Assembly (NCBI RefSeq): GCF_900156505.1
Contig: NZ_FTPR01000004.1
Span: forward strand, 124,001 to 188,000
Source: Yoonia rosea
Lineage (GTDB): Bacteria; Pseudomonadota; Alphaproteobacteria; Rhodobacterales; Rhodobacteraceae
DNA length: 64,000 nt
Reading direction: 5' to 3'
Under the pieces are notes generated by a model that saw only the letters and a list, made by a program, of their open reading frames with translations, did no database searches and was not told the DNA's origin. A program made the position numbers and the translations under genes. Positions 51,269-60,813 of the stretch are shown in pieces (positions within the stretch are counted from its first letter, which is position 1; the number at the start of each line of letters is the position of its first letter).

Positions 51269-51700
51269 TTAGACGCGGGAACGCAATTGCTGTTGGCGCT
51301 TTATCGCACCAAAATATTGCTTGGGCCGCTCGGGACGTGACGATTTGATATCGCGCAGTTTGCCGATTAGCTCCCGCCCGGCCCTGGGCAGCCCGTAAGA
51401 TGCATAGCGCGACATCCACGAGGGCAGTTCTTCTACCGCATGGGCATGCAGGACCATCTTTCTTTCCTGCGCAGTCAACTGGTCAAAAGGCACCTCACAG
51501 GTTTCCCTGCGCATCAGGTCAACACAAAGCGCCATCAGGCTCTGTTCCGCGTCATCAAGGGTTGGGACAGCAAATGTTGTGAGATACCGGTCAGCCAATT
51601 GATCATTCAACTTGGCGAAGCGACGCCGCACCAATTGATGACCAAAAAGCCAGATTGCCGCAACACTCATGAACAAGAACAAAATACTCACTGGCAACAC
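51269..51700 (-). CDS. Unrecognised small membrane-anchored protein
   Basis: 143 residues with one N-terminal transmembrane helix (about residues 4-22, SILFLFMSVAAIWLFGHQL) followed by an RRRF cluster and a soluble helical part (TLDDAEQSLMALCVDLMRRE; LTAQERKMVLHAHAVEELPSWM) with a strongly basic tail. I recognise no family. A GTG at 51700 is the only start that keeps the full helix; an ATG at 51670 cuts it short. It is followed by the DUF606 pair on the same strand. Confidence 0.65.
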   Translation of the reverse strand: MLPVSILFLFMSVAAIWLFGHQLVRRRFAKLNDQLADRYLTTFAVPTLDDAEQSLMALCVDLMRRETCEVPFDQLTAQERKMVLHAHAVEELPSWMSRYASYGLPRAGRELIGKLRDIKSSRPERPKQYFGAIKRQQQLRSRV

Positions 51701-51951
51701 CGATCCATTTTACCGCCCCATGATACCTTATGTAGTACACGTTTGTCGATAATTCGTCTTAATTAGTACATTCCCAAGTCGTTCAGATAACAGAAGATGA
51801 ATATGTCGTTTCGTCGTTGACACCTCATGCAGCCGCTTTATAAGCCGCTCATTCATTGGTGTTGGTGGCCCGCGCAAGCGGAACCCTGTCGTCCCGGCCA
51901 AATCCGGGGAAAGGACAACGCCCTTCGCAATATAAAGAAGGAGATCAGCGT

Positions 51952-52572
51952 ATGACCAAACGTACCGCTGCCAAGTACAAAATTGACCGCCGGATGGGCG
52001 AAAACATCTGGGGTCGTCCAAAATCACCCGTCAACCGTCGTGAATACGGCCCCGGCCAGCACGGTCAGCGCCGCAAGGGCAAACTGTCCGACTTCGGAAC
52101 ACAGCTGCGCGCGAAGCAAAAGCTGAAGGGGTATTACGGCGACCTGACCGAAAAGCAGTTCCGCCGCATTTATGGCGAAGCCGAGCGTGTAAAAGGCGAT
52201 ACAGGTGAAAACCTGATCGGTCTGCTCGAGCGTCGTTTGGATGCCGTTGTTTACCGCGCCAAATTCGTGCCAACTGTTTTTGCTGCCCGCCAGTTCGTGA
52301 ACCACGGCCACGTCACAGTGAACGGCAAGCGCGTCAACATCCCGTCCTACCGCGTAAAAGAAGGTGACGTGATCGAAGTGCGCCAGAAGTCCAAGCAGCT
52401 TGAGCTGGTTCTGGTTGCGTCCCAACTGCCAGAGCGCGATGTGCCTGATTACATGGACGTCGACCATAACAAGATGACAGCGACCTTCGTGCGCACACCG
52501 GGCCTTGGCGATGTGCCATATCCGGTCACGATGGAACCAAACCTCGTCGTCGAATTCTACGCCAAGAACTAA
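51952..52572 (+). CDS. rpsD: 30S ribosomal protein S4
   Basis: A 206-residue S4, a primary 16S rRNA binder that nucleates assembly of the 30S body. The N-terminal half has [40 protein letters not shown], and the S4 RNA-binding domain is [46 protein letters not shown]. The ribosome site AAGGAGAT is strong. The leader from about 51850 has short inverted repeats (CCCGG/CCGGG at 51893-51908), but no known regulatory motif. It is monocistronic, ending at a clear terminator. Confidence 0.98.
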   Translation: MTKRTAAKYKIDRRMGENIWGRPKSPVNRREYGPGQHGQRRKGKLSDFGTQLRAKQKLKGYYGDLTEKQFRRIYGEAERVKGDTGENLIGLLERRLDAVVYRAKFVPTVFAARQFVNHGHVTVNGKRVNIPSYRVKEGDVIEVRQKSKQLELVLVASQLPERDVPDYMDVDHNKMTATFVRTPGLGDVPYPVTMEPNLVVEFYAKN

Positions 52573-52612
52573 TCTTGGCAATTCTTCGGCGATATGCCGG
52601 AGCACACTCTTC

Positions 52613-52646
52613 AAGGCCGCTCCGATCCGGGGCGGCCTTTTCATTT
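52613..52646 (+). terminator. Rho-independent terminator of rpsD
   Basis: AAGGCCGCTCC (52613-52623) pairs with GGGGCGGCCTT (52629-52639), one G-T wobble, five-base loop, then TTCATTT. It lies 41 bases after the rpsD stop and 77 bases before hisC. Confidence 0.85.
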
Positions 52647-52722
52647 CCAAGGCCCACCAATCCACTGGCTTTGCATCCTGCGGGGCGATAGAACGGGCGA
52701 AACGAGACGGGAACGGACTTTC

Positions 52723-53808
52723 ATGGCGGACGGCATTCAACCCCAACCGGGCATTCTGGACATCGCACTTTACAAAGGTGGCGATGCACATCTGGACGGC
52801 GTCAGCAATGTGCTCAAGCTGTCGTCAAACGAAAACCCTTTAGGTCCAAGCGATGCCGTCAAAGAGGCTATTGTGCGGGCAACCCATGACTTGCACCGCT
52901 ACCCGCCAACCGACCACGCGAAACTGCGTGCAGCCATAGCAGAGGTCTGGCATGTCGATGCCGAGCGTATTTTCTGCGGCGTTGGTTCTGGCGATGTCCT
53001 GAAACTTCTGGCAGAAGCCTATGCCGGCCCCGGTGATGAGGTTGTCTTTACCGAACACGGGTTTTCCATGTATCCGATCTATGCCCACGCCTGTGGCGCA
53101 ACCCCTGTGGTGGCGCCCGAGAACGAGCGCGTCGTTGATGTGGATGCGGTCCTTGCGGCCTGCACGGATAAAACCAAACTGGTCTTTATTGCCAATCCGG
53201 CCAACCCCACGGGCACGATGATCGGCAGCGCCGAGGTGGCACGTCTGGCCGAGGGTCTTCCGCCGCAAGCGCTTTTGGTGCTGGACGGCGCATATGCGGA
53301 ATTTGTCGACGGGTTCGACGCAGGCAAAGCCTTGGTCGAATCCCGCGAGAATGTCTTCATGTCGCGCACGTTTTCGAAAATCTACGGGCTTGGCGGTATG
53401 CGTGTGGGTTGGGGCTATGGCCCTCAGGCGATCATTGATGTGCTCAATCGCATCAGAGGGCCTTTCAATCTTTCTTCAGCTGCACTCGCTGCAGCGGAAG
53501 CAGCGGTGCGCGATACCGCGCATACCGAAAAATGCCGTATCGAGAACGCCAAATGGCGTGACTGGCTCGCCAATGCGCTTGCCGAACTGGGCGTGCCGTC
53601 TGATACCTCAACCGCCAACTTTATCCTTGCGCGGTTTGCCGATGAGGCCGAGGCTTCGGCCTGCGACGCGCACCTGCGCGCCAATGGGATCATCGTGCGC
53701 CGTGTCGCGGGTTACGGCCTGCCGCATTGCCTGCGGATTACGATCGGTGATGAAAGCGCCTGTCGCCGCGTGGCCCATGCGGTTGCGCAGTTCAAAGGGG
53801 CCAAGTGA
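52723..53808 (+). CDS. hisC: Histidinol-phosphate aminotransferase
   Basis: A 361-residue PLP aminotransferase of the HisC branch. [13 protein letters not shown] is the N-terminal mark, [17 protein letters not shown] follows, [11 protein letters not shown] is the PLP contact, and the Schiff-base Lys is in [20 protein letters not shown]. The C-terminal [16 protein letters not shown] contacts the phosphate. Here it precedes a tyrA-type gene (TGATG overlap), so it may serve phenylalanine/tyrosine synthesis as well as histidine, as known for broad-range HisC enzymes. Confidence 0.93.
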   Translation: MADGIQPQPGILDIALYKGGDAHLDGVSNVLKLSSNENPLGPSDAVKEAIVRATHDLHRYPPTDHAKLRAAIAEVWHVDAERIFCGVGSGDVLKLLAEAYAGPGDEVVFTEHGFSMYPIYAHACGATPVVAPENERVVDVDAVLAACTDKTKLVFIANPANPTGTMIGSAEVARLAEGLPPQALLVLDGAYAEFVDGFDAGKALVESRENVFMSRTFSKIYGLGGMRVGWGYGPQAIIDVLNRIRGPFNLSSAALAAAEAAVRDTAHTEKCRIENAKWRDWLANALAELGVPSDTSTANFILARFADEAEASACDAHLRANGIIVRRVAGYGLPHCLRITIGDESACRRVAHAVAQFKGAK

Positions 53809-54731
53809 TGGCCCGGATTTACGACCGCGTTGCGCTGATCGGGCTTGGCCTGATTGCCTCATCCATGTGCCACGCCATGCGGCGGGCGGGGCTTGCCGGT
53901 GAGATCGTCGGCTACGCACGGTCGGCCGAAACGCGCGACACGGCGCGTGAAATCGGGCTTTGCGATCAGATTTATGACACGGCAGCAGAGGCGGCCAAAG
54001 ATGCGGACCTCGTCGTGCTTTGCGTGCCGGTTGGCGCTATGGAAAGCGTCGCGCAGGAAATCGCTCCGGTCCTGAAACAAGGTGCCACTGTCAGTGATGT
54101 CGGTTCTGTCAAAAGCACGGTGATCGAAGCCGTTGGTCCGCATATCCCCGAGGGTGTACACTTTGTTCCGGCGCACCCGCTGGCAGGCACCGAACATTCG
54201 GGCCCGCGCTCTGGCTTTGCGGAGCTTTTTGACAACCGTTTTTGCATCATCGTCCCTGTTGAGGGGACAGATCGTGCTGCCGTTGACCGACTGATCGACC
54301 TTTGGCGCGGCATGGGTGCATTGATTGATGAAATGGATGCCGAACACCACGATCTGGTGCTTGCCGTGACCAGTCACACGCCACACCTGATTGCCTACAC
54401 GATGGTCGGTGTCGCAGACGATCTGCGCCGTGTCACTGATAGCGAAGTGATCAAATACTCCGCCGCCGGATTTCGTGATTTCACCCGTATCGCGGCGTCG
54501 GACCCTGTCATGTGGCGCGATGTTTTCCTGAACAACAAAGAAGCGACACTGGAAATTCTGGGACGTTTCACCGAAGAATTGTTCGCGCTGCAACGCGCCA
54601 TCCGCCAAGGGGATGGGGATCATTTGCATGACTATTTCACCCGCACCCGCGCGATCCGGCGCGGCATTATTGAAGCGGGCCAGGATACGGATGCACCTGA
54701 TTTTGGCCGCGTGAAAGTGCGCAAAGAGTGA
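53808..54731 (+). CDS. tyrA: Prephenate/arogenate dehydrogenase
   Basis: A 307-residue NAD(P)-dependent dehydrogenase of tyrosine synthesis. The cofactor loop is ALIGLGLIASSMCHAM and the active-site His is in PAHPLAGTEHSGP. DAEHHDLVLAVTSHTPHLIAY and SEVIKYSAAGFRDFTRIAASDP are family marks. The ATG at 53808 shares one base with the hisC stop. It ends in a GTGA overlap with the extensin-like gene. The choice between prephenate and arogenate as substrate is open. Confidence 0.92.
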   Translation: MARIYDRVALIGLGLIASSMCHAMRRAGLAGEIVGYARSAETRDTAREIGLCDQIYDTAAEAAKDADLVVLCVPVGAMESVAQEIAPVLKQGATVSDVGSVKSTVIEAVGPHIPEGVHFVPAHPLAGTEHSGPRSGFAELFDNRFCIIVPVEGTDRAAVDRLIDLWRGMGALIDEMDAEHHDLVLAVTSHTPHLIAYTMVGVADDLRRVTDSEVIKYSAAGFRDFTRIAASDPVMWRDVFLNNKEATLEILGRFTEELFALQRAIRQGDGDHLHDYFTRTRAIRRGIIEAGQDTDAPDFGRVKVRKE

Positions 54732-55549
54732 AGCGCTGGGCGATCCTTTGTATCGCCATGGTCCTGTCTGGCCCTTTGCACGCGCAAGATAGTGTCCGCC
54801 CCGTGGCGCGCTCTGTGTCCGAAGTGCCGCCGGCAGATATCGTCAGACCTGTGTCGCGCCCCGCCGAGCGCCCGCTTCTGGAATATGGCGCGCAGACCCG
54901 ACCACTGTTCCGCGCTGAACGCAACCTTTTCGCCTTTAGTCCGAATGCCATCGCGCAGTCTCTGCGTCCTGCACTACGTCCTGCGTCGATCGAAGCCGCT
55001 GCAGAAGAACGGCGCCTTGCAAGGGCACGCGGGCAGGTCTGCGGCAATCCCGCGATCCAAGGAACGGTCGTCGGCATGATCAACGGGGCAGGGGCCTGCG
55101 GGGTGACGGATGCGGTGAAACTGCGCTCTGTTGCCGGTGTCTCGCTCAGGCCGCAGCCGACGATTGATTGCCGCACAGCGCGTGCGCTGAACACGTGGGT
55201 CGAACGTGGCGTCCTGCCTGCGGTGGGCGGCGAGGGTGGTGGCGTGTCCTCTTTACGCGTTGTGTCACACTATGCCTGCCGGACGCGGAACAACCAACCT
55301 GGTGGGCGGCTTTCGGAACATGCTTTTGGACGGGCGATTGATATTGCGGGCATCCAGTTGCGTGATGGCAGCGAGATGACGTTGCTGACCGATTGGAACT
55401 CAGCTGATCACGGGGCGCAATTGCGCGCAATGTGGCGGGCGGCGTGTGGACCATTTGGCACAGTGCTTGGCCCCGAAGCCAACCGGTTTCACCGCGATCA
55501 TTTTCATTTCGACACAGCGCGCTATCGCAGCGGGTCATACTGTCGTTAA
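54728..55549 (+). CDS. Extensin-like family protein (M15-fold, secreted)
   Basis: A 273-residue exported protein with a signal peptide (cut near residue 19, ...GPLHA). A Pro/Arg-rich segment follows to about residue 90, and then the extensin-like C domain: CGVTDAVKL, VERGVLPAVGG, SHYACRTRNN, and the metal-site-like SEHAFGRAIDIAGI with HRDHFHFD near the end. The domain resembles the D-Ala-D-Ala carboxypeptidase (M15) fold, so a cell-wall role is likely. It starts with GTG in a GTGA overlap with tyrA. Confidence 0.84.
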   Translation: MKRWAILCIAMVLSGPLHAQDSVRPVARSVSEVPPADIVRPVSRPAERPLLEYGAQTRPLFRAERNLFAFSPNAIAQSLRPALRPASIEAAAEERRLARARGQVCGNPAIQGTVVGMINGAGACGVTDAVKLRSVAGVSLRPQPTIDCRTARALNTWVERGVLPAVGGEGGGVSSLRVVSHYACRTRNNQPGGRLSEHAFGRAIDIAGIQLRDGSEMTLLTDWNSADHGAQLRAMWRAACGPFGTVLGPEANRFHRDHFHFDTARYRSGSYCR

Positions 55550-56727
55550 ACGCGCCCCAAGCCGCGCATCGGTGGGAGCATTGTGCCACAAACGATAGCG
55601 GTCAGGACACGGGGCGCTGGCGGGATTTGCGACACCGGATAAAGCAACCGGTCACGCAAAACAGGTAACCATTTGCTGTCTGATTGATACTGGGGGGTGA
55701 ATGCTGCACTCATCGTCTGGTACGCCATGACGTGCCAACGGCGTGCTTTGGCATAGAGTGCCAAGGCGGCCTCACCGTCTGCTTTCTCAAAGGCGCGCGC
55801 CAATGCCAGCGCATCAAGCAAAGCCATGTTTGCCCCTTGCCCCAACTGTGGGCTGGCGCGATGCGCGGCGTCTCCAATGTGGACCAGCCCAGAGGACCAG
55901 GGTCTGCGTAAGGTCCCATGGGAATAGCGGGCCATCGTCATCTGCTCTTGTGATGTCACCTGCGCCGCAAATGGTGCGAAGGCTGGCCAGAGGCTCTCAG
56001 CCTCGGACTTCCACCTTTCCAGGCCCCCAGCAATCCATTGATCGTAGCGATCGCGCGGCATCGACCAGAAGATTGCAGCCTTCGGAGTTGTGTCTCCGGG
56101 CAAGGTACCAATCGGCAGTACGCCAATCATGCGGTCGGCACGGCGATAGCATTGACTGAGCTGGGACATGGGCAGGTCCGTTTCCGGCCAGTCCACGGTT
56201 CCCCAAATTGCGCCATAGGGCAGGGGGCGGTCACGCAATGGCGACAGGGGCGAATTCGCACCAGCACTGTCCACAACCAGATCGAATGGTCCATGGCTTT
56301 GGCCATTTGCCACTGTGATCATGCCTGCATGGGTATGCGTGACGATGCTCTGTGTATGAAGCGCAATATCGCGGGTCTTGACCTGATCCAAAAGCGCTTC
56401 GAACAGGCTGGCACGGTGAATGGCCAGCCCGAATTGACCGCTGCGATCCTTATTATACCAGACATTCAGGACTTTGCGGTGGTGATCAGCTTCATGCCCC
56501 AGCATCCGTTGAATAGGATTGCCGCTGCGCCGCACCGCGTCGCCCGCACCAACAGCGTCAAGAACAGCCTGCCCGATGGGCTGGATCACAAGGCCTGATC
56601 CAACAGGCTTGGGGCGATCGAATTGATCAAAAATCACCACTGCATGGCCACGATCGGCAAACAGAATGGCGGCGGCCAAACCGCCAATTCCGGCCCCGAC
56701 GACCGCTATGGAGGAACGCTTTTTCAT
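55546..56727 (-). CDS. FAD-dependent monooxygenase (PHBH/salicylate hydroxylase type)
   Basis: A 393-residue group A flavin monooxygenase. GAGIGGLAAAILFADRGHAVVIFDQF is the FAD loop, and GLVHIGDAAHRASPQLGQGANMALLDALALARAF is the GD motif with the NAD(P)H-linked segment. The middle is family-typical. Substrates of relatives are aromatic acids, ubiquinone precursors or polyketides; none is indicated here. The ATG at 56727 matches the family; an in-frame ATG 165 bases upstream adds an unrelated leader. Confidence 0.88.
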   Translation of the reverse strand: MKKRSSIAVVGAGIGGLAAAILFADRGHAVVIFDQFDRPKPVGSGLVIQPIGQAVLDAVGAGDAVRRSGNPIQRMLGHEADHHRKVLNVWYNKDRSGQFGLAIHRASLFEALLDQVKTRDIALHTQSIVTHTHAGMITVANGQSHGPFDLVVDSAGANSPLSPLRDRPLPYGAIWGTVDWPETDLPMSQLSQCYRRADRMIGVLPIGTLPGDTTPKAAIFWSMPRDRYDQWIAGGLERWKSEAESLWPAFAPFAAQVTSQEQMTMARYSHGTLRRPWSSGLVHIGDAAHRASPQLGQGANMALLDALALARAFEKADGEAALALYAKARRWHVMAYQTMSAAFTPQYQSDSKWLPVLRDRLLYPVSQIPPAPRVLTAIVCGTMLPPMRGLGRV

Positions 56728-57026
56728 GGCGCCTTTCTGGTGATGTGCTGCGGGAACTGCAATGCGGTTTATTGGCCAATTGCAAGGAAGAGGCATGATG
56801 ATGTGATCGTCACCTGAGGCAGAAATCTGTGGCGACAGAATCAGGCAAGAGTTGGCTTTACCCTTTTGCATGCTGGGCCTATAAGCGCACACATGTTGCG
56901 GCAGATGATCATAAGCATTATTTGCCCGGCGGCCTGAAACCTTTCACGCCTGCCGGGAAAAGGTGTCAGCGTGTGCGCACCGATCCAACACGATTTCCTT
57001 AAATGACTGCTTAGAGGACGCCACCC
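56728..57026. other. Divergent gap between FAD monooxygenase and ileS
   Basis: This 299-base gap must hold promoters for both genes. It contains the palindromic TGTGATCGTCAC (56802-56813), which recurs with an extra A upstream of mtnP at 22176-22188. I see no T-box, tRNA or additional gene. Confidence 0.4.
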
Positions 57027-59930
57027 ATGTGCGCCGAAACACCCGACTATAAACAAACCCTGAACCTGCCAAAGACCGACTTTCCCATGCGGGCCGGACT
57101 GCCCAAGCGCGAGCCCGAGTGGCTTGAACGCTGGGCGCAAATCGGGGTCTATGACCGCCTGCGCGAAAAGGCCGAAGGGCGCAAACCTTTCACCCTCCAC
57201 GATGGCCCACCCTATGCCAACGGGCATCTGCACATCGGCCACGCGCTGAACAAGATCCTCAAGGATATGGTTGTGCGCAGCCAGCAGATGATGGGCCGCG
57301 ATGCGCGTTATGTGCCGGGCTGGGATTGCCATGGTCTGCCGATTGAATGGAAGATCGAGGAAAAATACCGCGCCAAAGGCCGCGACAAGGATGACGTGGA
57401 TGTCGTCGATTTCCGTCAGGAATGCCGCAAGTTTGCCGAAGGCTGGGTTGATATCCAGCGCGAGGAATTCAAGCGTCTGGGCATCACCGGCAACTGGGCC
57501 GATCCGTACCTCACAATGAATTTCCACGCCGAGCGCGTGATTGCCGAAGAGTTCCAGAAATTCCTGATGAACGGCACGCTTTATCAAGGCTCCAAGCCTG
57601 TGATGTGGTCGCCGGTTGAAAAGACCGCTCTGGCCGAGGCCGAGGTGGAATACCACGACCGCCAGACCGACGCGATCTGGGTGCGTTTTCCTGTGGTTGC
57701 CACTGACGCGGCTGACTTGGGCAACGCCAAAGTCCTGATCTGGACCACGACCCCCTGGACGATCCCGCAGAACCGCGCGGTTTGCTTTGGGCCGGCTATC
57801 ACATACGGCCTCTATGAAATCATCGGTCGTCCCGAAGAATGCTGGGCAGAAATCGGTGAGAAAATCCTTGTGGCCGATGCACTGGCCGAAGAGGTTTTTG
57901 CTGCCGGTCGTCTGGTCGGTGACGAAATGATCCGCCGTCTGCGCGATGTGACCGCAGAAGAGCTCTCGGCGCTCACTCTAGCGCATCCTCTGCGCGGCGC
58001 CGATGGCGCAAATGGCGAATGGGACTTTGATGTGCCACTTCTGCCCGGTGATCACGTGACCAATGACGCCGGTACAGGCTTTGTGCACACAGCACCCAGC
58101 CACGGTGATGACGACTATGCCATCGGGGTCAAGCACGGCCTGCCGATGACCTATAATATCCTTGACGATAGTTCTTACCGCGATGATCTGCCCTTCTTTG
58201 CGGGCGAGTGCATTCTGAAGCCCAACGGAAAACCCGGTGGTGCCAACAAGGCCGTCATCGACAAACTGGTCGCGGTCGGCGCGCTGCTGGCGCGTAAACG
58301 CATCACGATCTCGGACGCCCATAGCTGGCGGTCCAAAGCGCCCGTCATCCGTCTAAACCGCCCGCAGTGGTTTGCCGCGATCGACAAAGCCGTCGGTGAC
58401 GGGCAGGACACCTATGGCACCACGATCCGCGAACGTGCGCTGCGCTCGATCGACGAATTGGTGACTTGGACGCCCAAAACTGGGCGCAACCGCCTGTACT
58501 CCATGATCGAAGCGCGCCCTGACTGGGTGCTGTCGCGTCAGCGCGCATGGGGTGTGCCGCTGACCTGTTTCGTCAAGAAAGACACGCAGCCCACTGACCC
58601 CGATTATCTGCTGCGCGATCCAGAGGTAAACGCGCGGATCCTCGATGCTTTCGAGATCGAAGGTGCCGATGCTTGGTACAAAGAGGGCGCGAAAGAGCGG
58701 TTCTTGGGCAATGCTGTGAACCACGACGACTATGTGCAGGTGTTCGACATTTTGGACGTGTGGTTCGACAGTGGTTCGACCCATGCTTTCGTGCTGCGCG
58801 ACCGCGCCGACGGGTCCGAGGACGGTATGGCCGATCTCTACCTCGAAGGCACCGACCAGCACCGCGGATGGTTCCATTCCTCGATGTTGCAGGCCTGTGG
58901 CACGATGGGCCACGCGCCTTATCGCGGGGTTCTGACCCACGGGTTTACGCTGGATCAGAAGGGCATGAAGATGTCCAAATCCATCGGCAACACCATCGCA
59001 CCCGAGCAGGTGGTCAACCAATATGGCGCGGATATCCTGCGTCTTTGGGTGGCGCAGTCGGACTATACGGCTGACCTGCGGATCGGGGATGAAATCCTGA
59101 AAGGTGTGGCCGACAGCTATCGCCGCCTGCGCAACACGATGCGTTATATGCTGGGGTCACTGGCCGATTTCACCGAAGGTGACCGGATCGCCCCCGCCGA
59201 CATGCCCGAGCTAGAACGCTGGGTCCTGCACCGTCTGGCCGAACTGGATACCCAAGTGCGCGAAGGCTATGCGCGCTATGATTTCCAAGGCGTGTTTCAG
59301 GCGGTGTTTACCTTTGCCACGGTTGAGCTTTCGGCCTTCTACTTTGATATCCGCAAGGACGCGCTTTATTGCGATGGCGACACGACCCGCCGCCGTGCTG
59401 CGCGCACCGTGCTGGATATCCTTTTCCACCGCCTGACCAAATGGTTAGCGCCAATGCTTACTTTCACAATGGAAGAGGTCTGGCTGGAACGGTTCGGGGC
59501 GGAGGATAGCTCGGTCCACCTTGAGGATTTCGCTGAAACACCCGCCGAGTGGCGTGACGATGCGCTGGCTGCGAAATGGGCCGAAGTACGCAAGGTGCGT
59601 CGCGTCGTGACTGGCGCGCTCGAGGTCGAGCGTACGGCAAAGGTCATCGGTGCCTCGCTTGAAGCGGCACCGACCGTCTATGTCAACGCGGACACCGCCA
59701 AGCTGTTGGAAACTGTCAGCTTCGATGATCTCTGCATCACATCGGGCATCGTTGTTTCAACGGATGACGCACCTGAAGGGGCGTTCACCTTGGATGAAGT
59801 TGCCAATGTTGCCGTGGTCTTTGGCCGTGCGGAAGGCGAGAAATGCCAGCGCTGCTGGAAGATCCTGCCCGATGTCGGCACCCATACACACGCAGGTGTC
59901 TGCGGGCGCTGTAACGAAGCGCTTGGCTGA
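57027..59930 (+). CDS. ileS: Isoleucyl-tRNA synthetase
   Basis: A 967-residue class I synthetase. The HIGH motif is YANGHLHIGHALNKIL (about residue 60), the editing (CP1) domain includes TTTPWTIPQNRAVCFG and TGFVHTAPSHGDDDY, and KMSKS is in KGMKMSKSIGNTI. A C-terminal zinc ribbon is CQRCWKILPDVG...CGRCNEALG. All parts are intact and the length is normal. The next gene starts inside its stop (TGATG). Confidence 0.98.
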   Translation: MCAETPDYKQTLNLPKTDFPMRAGLPKREPEWLERWAQIGVYDRLREKAEGRKPFTLHDGPPYANGHLHIGHALNKILKDMVVRSQQMMGRDARYVPGWDCHGLPIEWKIEEKYRAKGRDKDDVDVVDFRQECRKFAEGWVDIQREEFKRLGITGNWADPYLTMNFHAERVIAEEFQKFLMNGTLYQGSKPVMWSPVEKTALAEAEVEYHDRQTDAIWVRFPVVATDAADLGNAKVLIWTTTPWTIPQNRAVCFGPAITYGLYEIIGRPEECWAEIGEKILVADALAEEVFAAGRLVGDEMIRRLRDVTAEELSALTLAHPLRGADGANGEWDFDVPLLPGDHVTNDAGTGFVHTAPSHGDDDYAIGVKHGLPMTYNILDDSSYRDDLPFFAGECILKPNGKPGGANKAVIDKLVAVGALLARKRITISDAHSWRSKAPVIRLNRPQWFAAIDKAVGDGQDTYGTTIRERALRSIDELVTWTPKTGRNRLYSMIEARPDWVLSRQRAWGVPLTCFVKKDTQPTDPDYLLRDPEVNARILDAFEIEGADAWYKEGAKERFLGNAVNHDDYVQVFDILDVWFDSGSTHAFVLRDRADGSEDGMADLYLEGTDQHRGWFHSSMLQACGTMGHAPYRGVLTHGFTLDQKGMKMSKSIGNTIAPEQVVNQYGADILRLWVAQSDYTADLRIGDEILKGVADSYRRLRNTMRYMLGSLADFTEGDRIAPADMPELERWVLHRLAELDTQVREGYARYDFQGVFQAVFTFATVELSAFYFDIRKDALYCDGDTTRRRAARTVLDILFHRLTKWLAPMLTFTMEEVWLERFGAEDSSVHLEDFAETPAEWRDDALAAKWAEVRKVRRVVTGALEVERTAKVIGASLEAAPTVYVNADTAKLLETVSFDDLCITSGIVVSTDDAPEGAFTLDEVANVAVVFGRAEGEKCQRCWKILPDVGTHTHAGVCGRCNEALG

Positions 59931-60367
59931 TGGAATATGGTGATCCCCAATCGGTTGCACGCATGCGGGCGGATTTCGACCGTCAGGGTGCGATGCAGAC
60001 CATGGGGATCACTGTTGCGGACGTGGTACCGGGCCGTGTGGTTCTGGAAATGCCATTCAATCCGGCGTTTTCCCAGCATCACGGGTTTATCCATGCCGGC
60101 ACGATCACATCGGGCATGGATAGCGCCTGCGGCTTTGCCGCGCTGACGTTGATGGATGCGGAAAGCGAGGTGCTGACCGTGGAATTCAAATGCAGCTTCA
60201 TGGCACCCGCAAAGGGGCAGTCATTCCGGTTTGAAGGCAATGTGCTCAAATCGGGCCGCACCCTGACATTCACCGAAGGGCGCGCCATCGCCATTGATGG
60301 GATGCAGGAAAAGATGATCGCCACGATCACGGCCACCATGATGGCGGTGCGCGGTCTTAAGCCGTGA
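59930..60367 (+). CDS. PaaI family hotdog thioesterase
   Basis: A 145-residue hotdog-fold thioesterase. FSQHHGFIHAGTITSGMDSACGFAALTLM holds the catalytic His-Gly and Asp, and EFKCSFMAPAKGQSFRFEGNVLKSGRTLTFTEGRA is the second half. Relatives hydrolyse phenylacetyl- or hydroxybenzoyl-CoA; the natural substrate is uncertain. It is coupled to ileS by a one-base overlap and to the next gene by GTGA. Confidence 0.88.
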   Translation: MEYGDPQSVARMRADFDRQGAMQTMGITVADVVPGRVVLEMPFNPAFSQHHGFIHAGTITSGMDSACGFAALTLMDAESEVLTVEFKCSFMAPAKGQSFRFEGNVLKSGRTLTFTEGRAIAIDGMQEKMIATITATMMAVRGLKP

Positions 60368-60813
60368 TTTGCGCCAATTCGCCCGTGGGCGCGTTGGGGG
60401 CCGATGCGGTCGATGGTGCGGTGACGGCCTTGCATTGGGGCCGCAGCGGTACGCTGACCGAAGGGCCACTATACCAGCAGATGGCGGATGAACTTGCCGC
60501 TTACTTTACAGGAACGCTCCGGCAGTTCCGCACGCCTGTGGCACCACGGGGCAGTGTGTTTCAACAGCGCTTTTATGCAGCACTTTGCGCCATCCCCTAT
60601 GGCGAAACCCGCACCTATGGTGATCTGGCCAAAACGCTTGATGTTTCCGCCCAAGCCATCGGGCAGGCCTGCGGGGCAAATCCGATTGCCATCATTATCC
60701 CGTGTCACCGCGTCTTGGCGGCCAATGGTTTGGGCGGGTATTCAGGTGCTGGCGGGATTGAGGCGAAGGTCGCCTTGCTGCGGCTTGAAGGGGCCGCAGG
60801 CCTTTTGATCTAG
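60364..60813 (+). CDS. Methylated-DNA-protein-cysteine methyltransferase-like protein
   Basis: A 149-residue MGMT/Ogt-type protein that removes alkyl groups from O6 of guanine by transfer to its own Cys. The acceptor is C114 in IIIPCHRVLAANGLGGYSG. The helix before it reads AQAIGQACGANP, with Gln where the usual Arg finger (ARAVG) lies, so base flipping may differ. It starts with GTG in a GTGA overlap with the thioesterase gene. It ends in a stop interlocked with pcs. Confidence 0.88.
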   Translation: MICANSPVGALGADAVDGAVTALHWGRSGTLTEGPLYQQMADELAAYFTGTLRQFRTPVAPRGSVFQQRFYAALCAIPYGETRTYGDLAKTLDVSAQAIGQACGANPIAIIIPCHRVLAANGLGGYSGAGGIEAKVALLRLEGAAGLLI

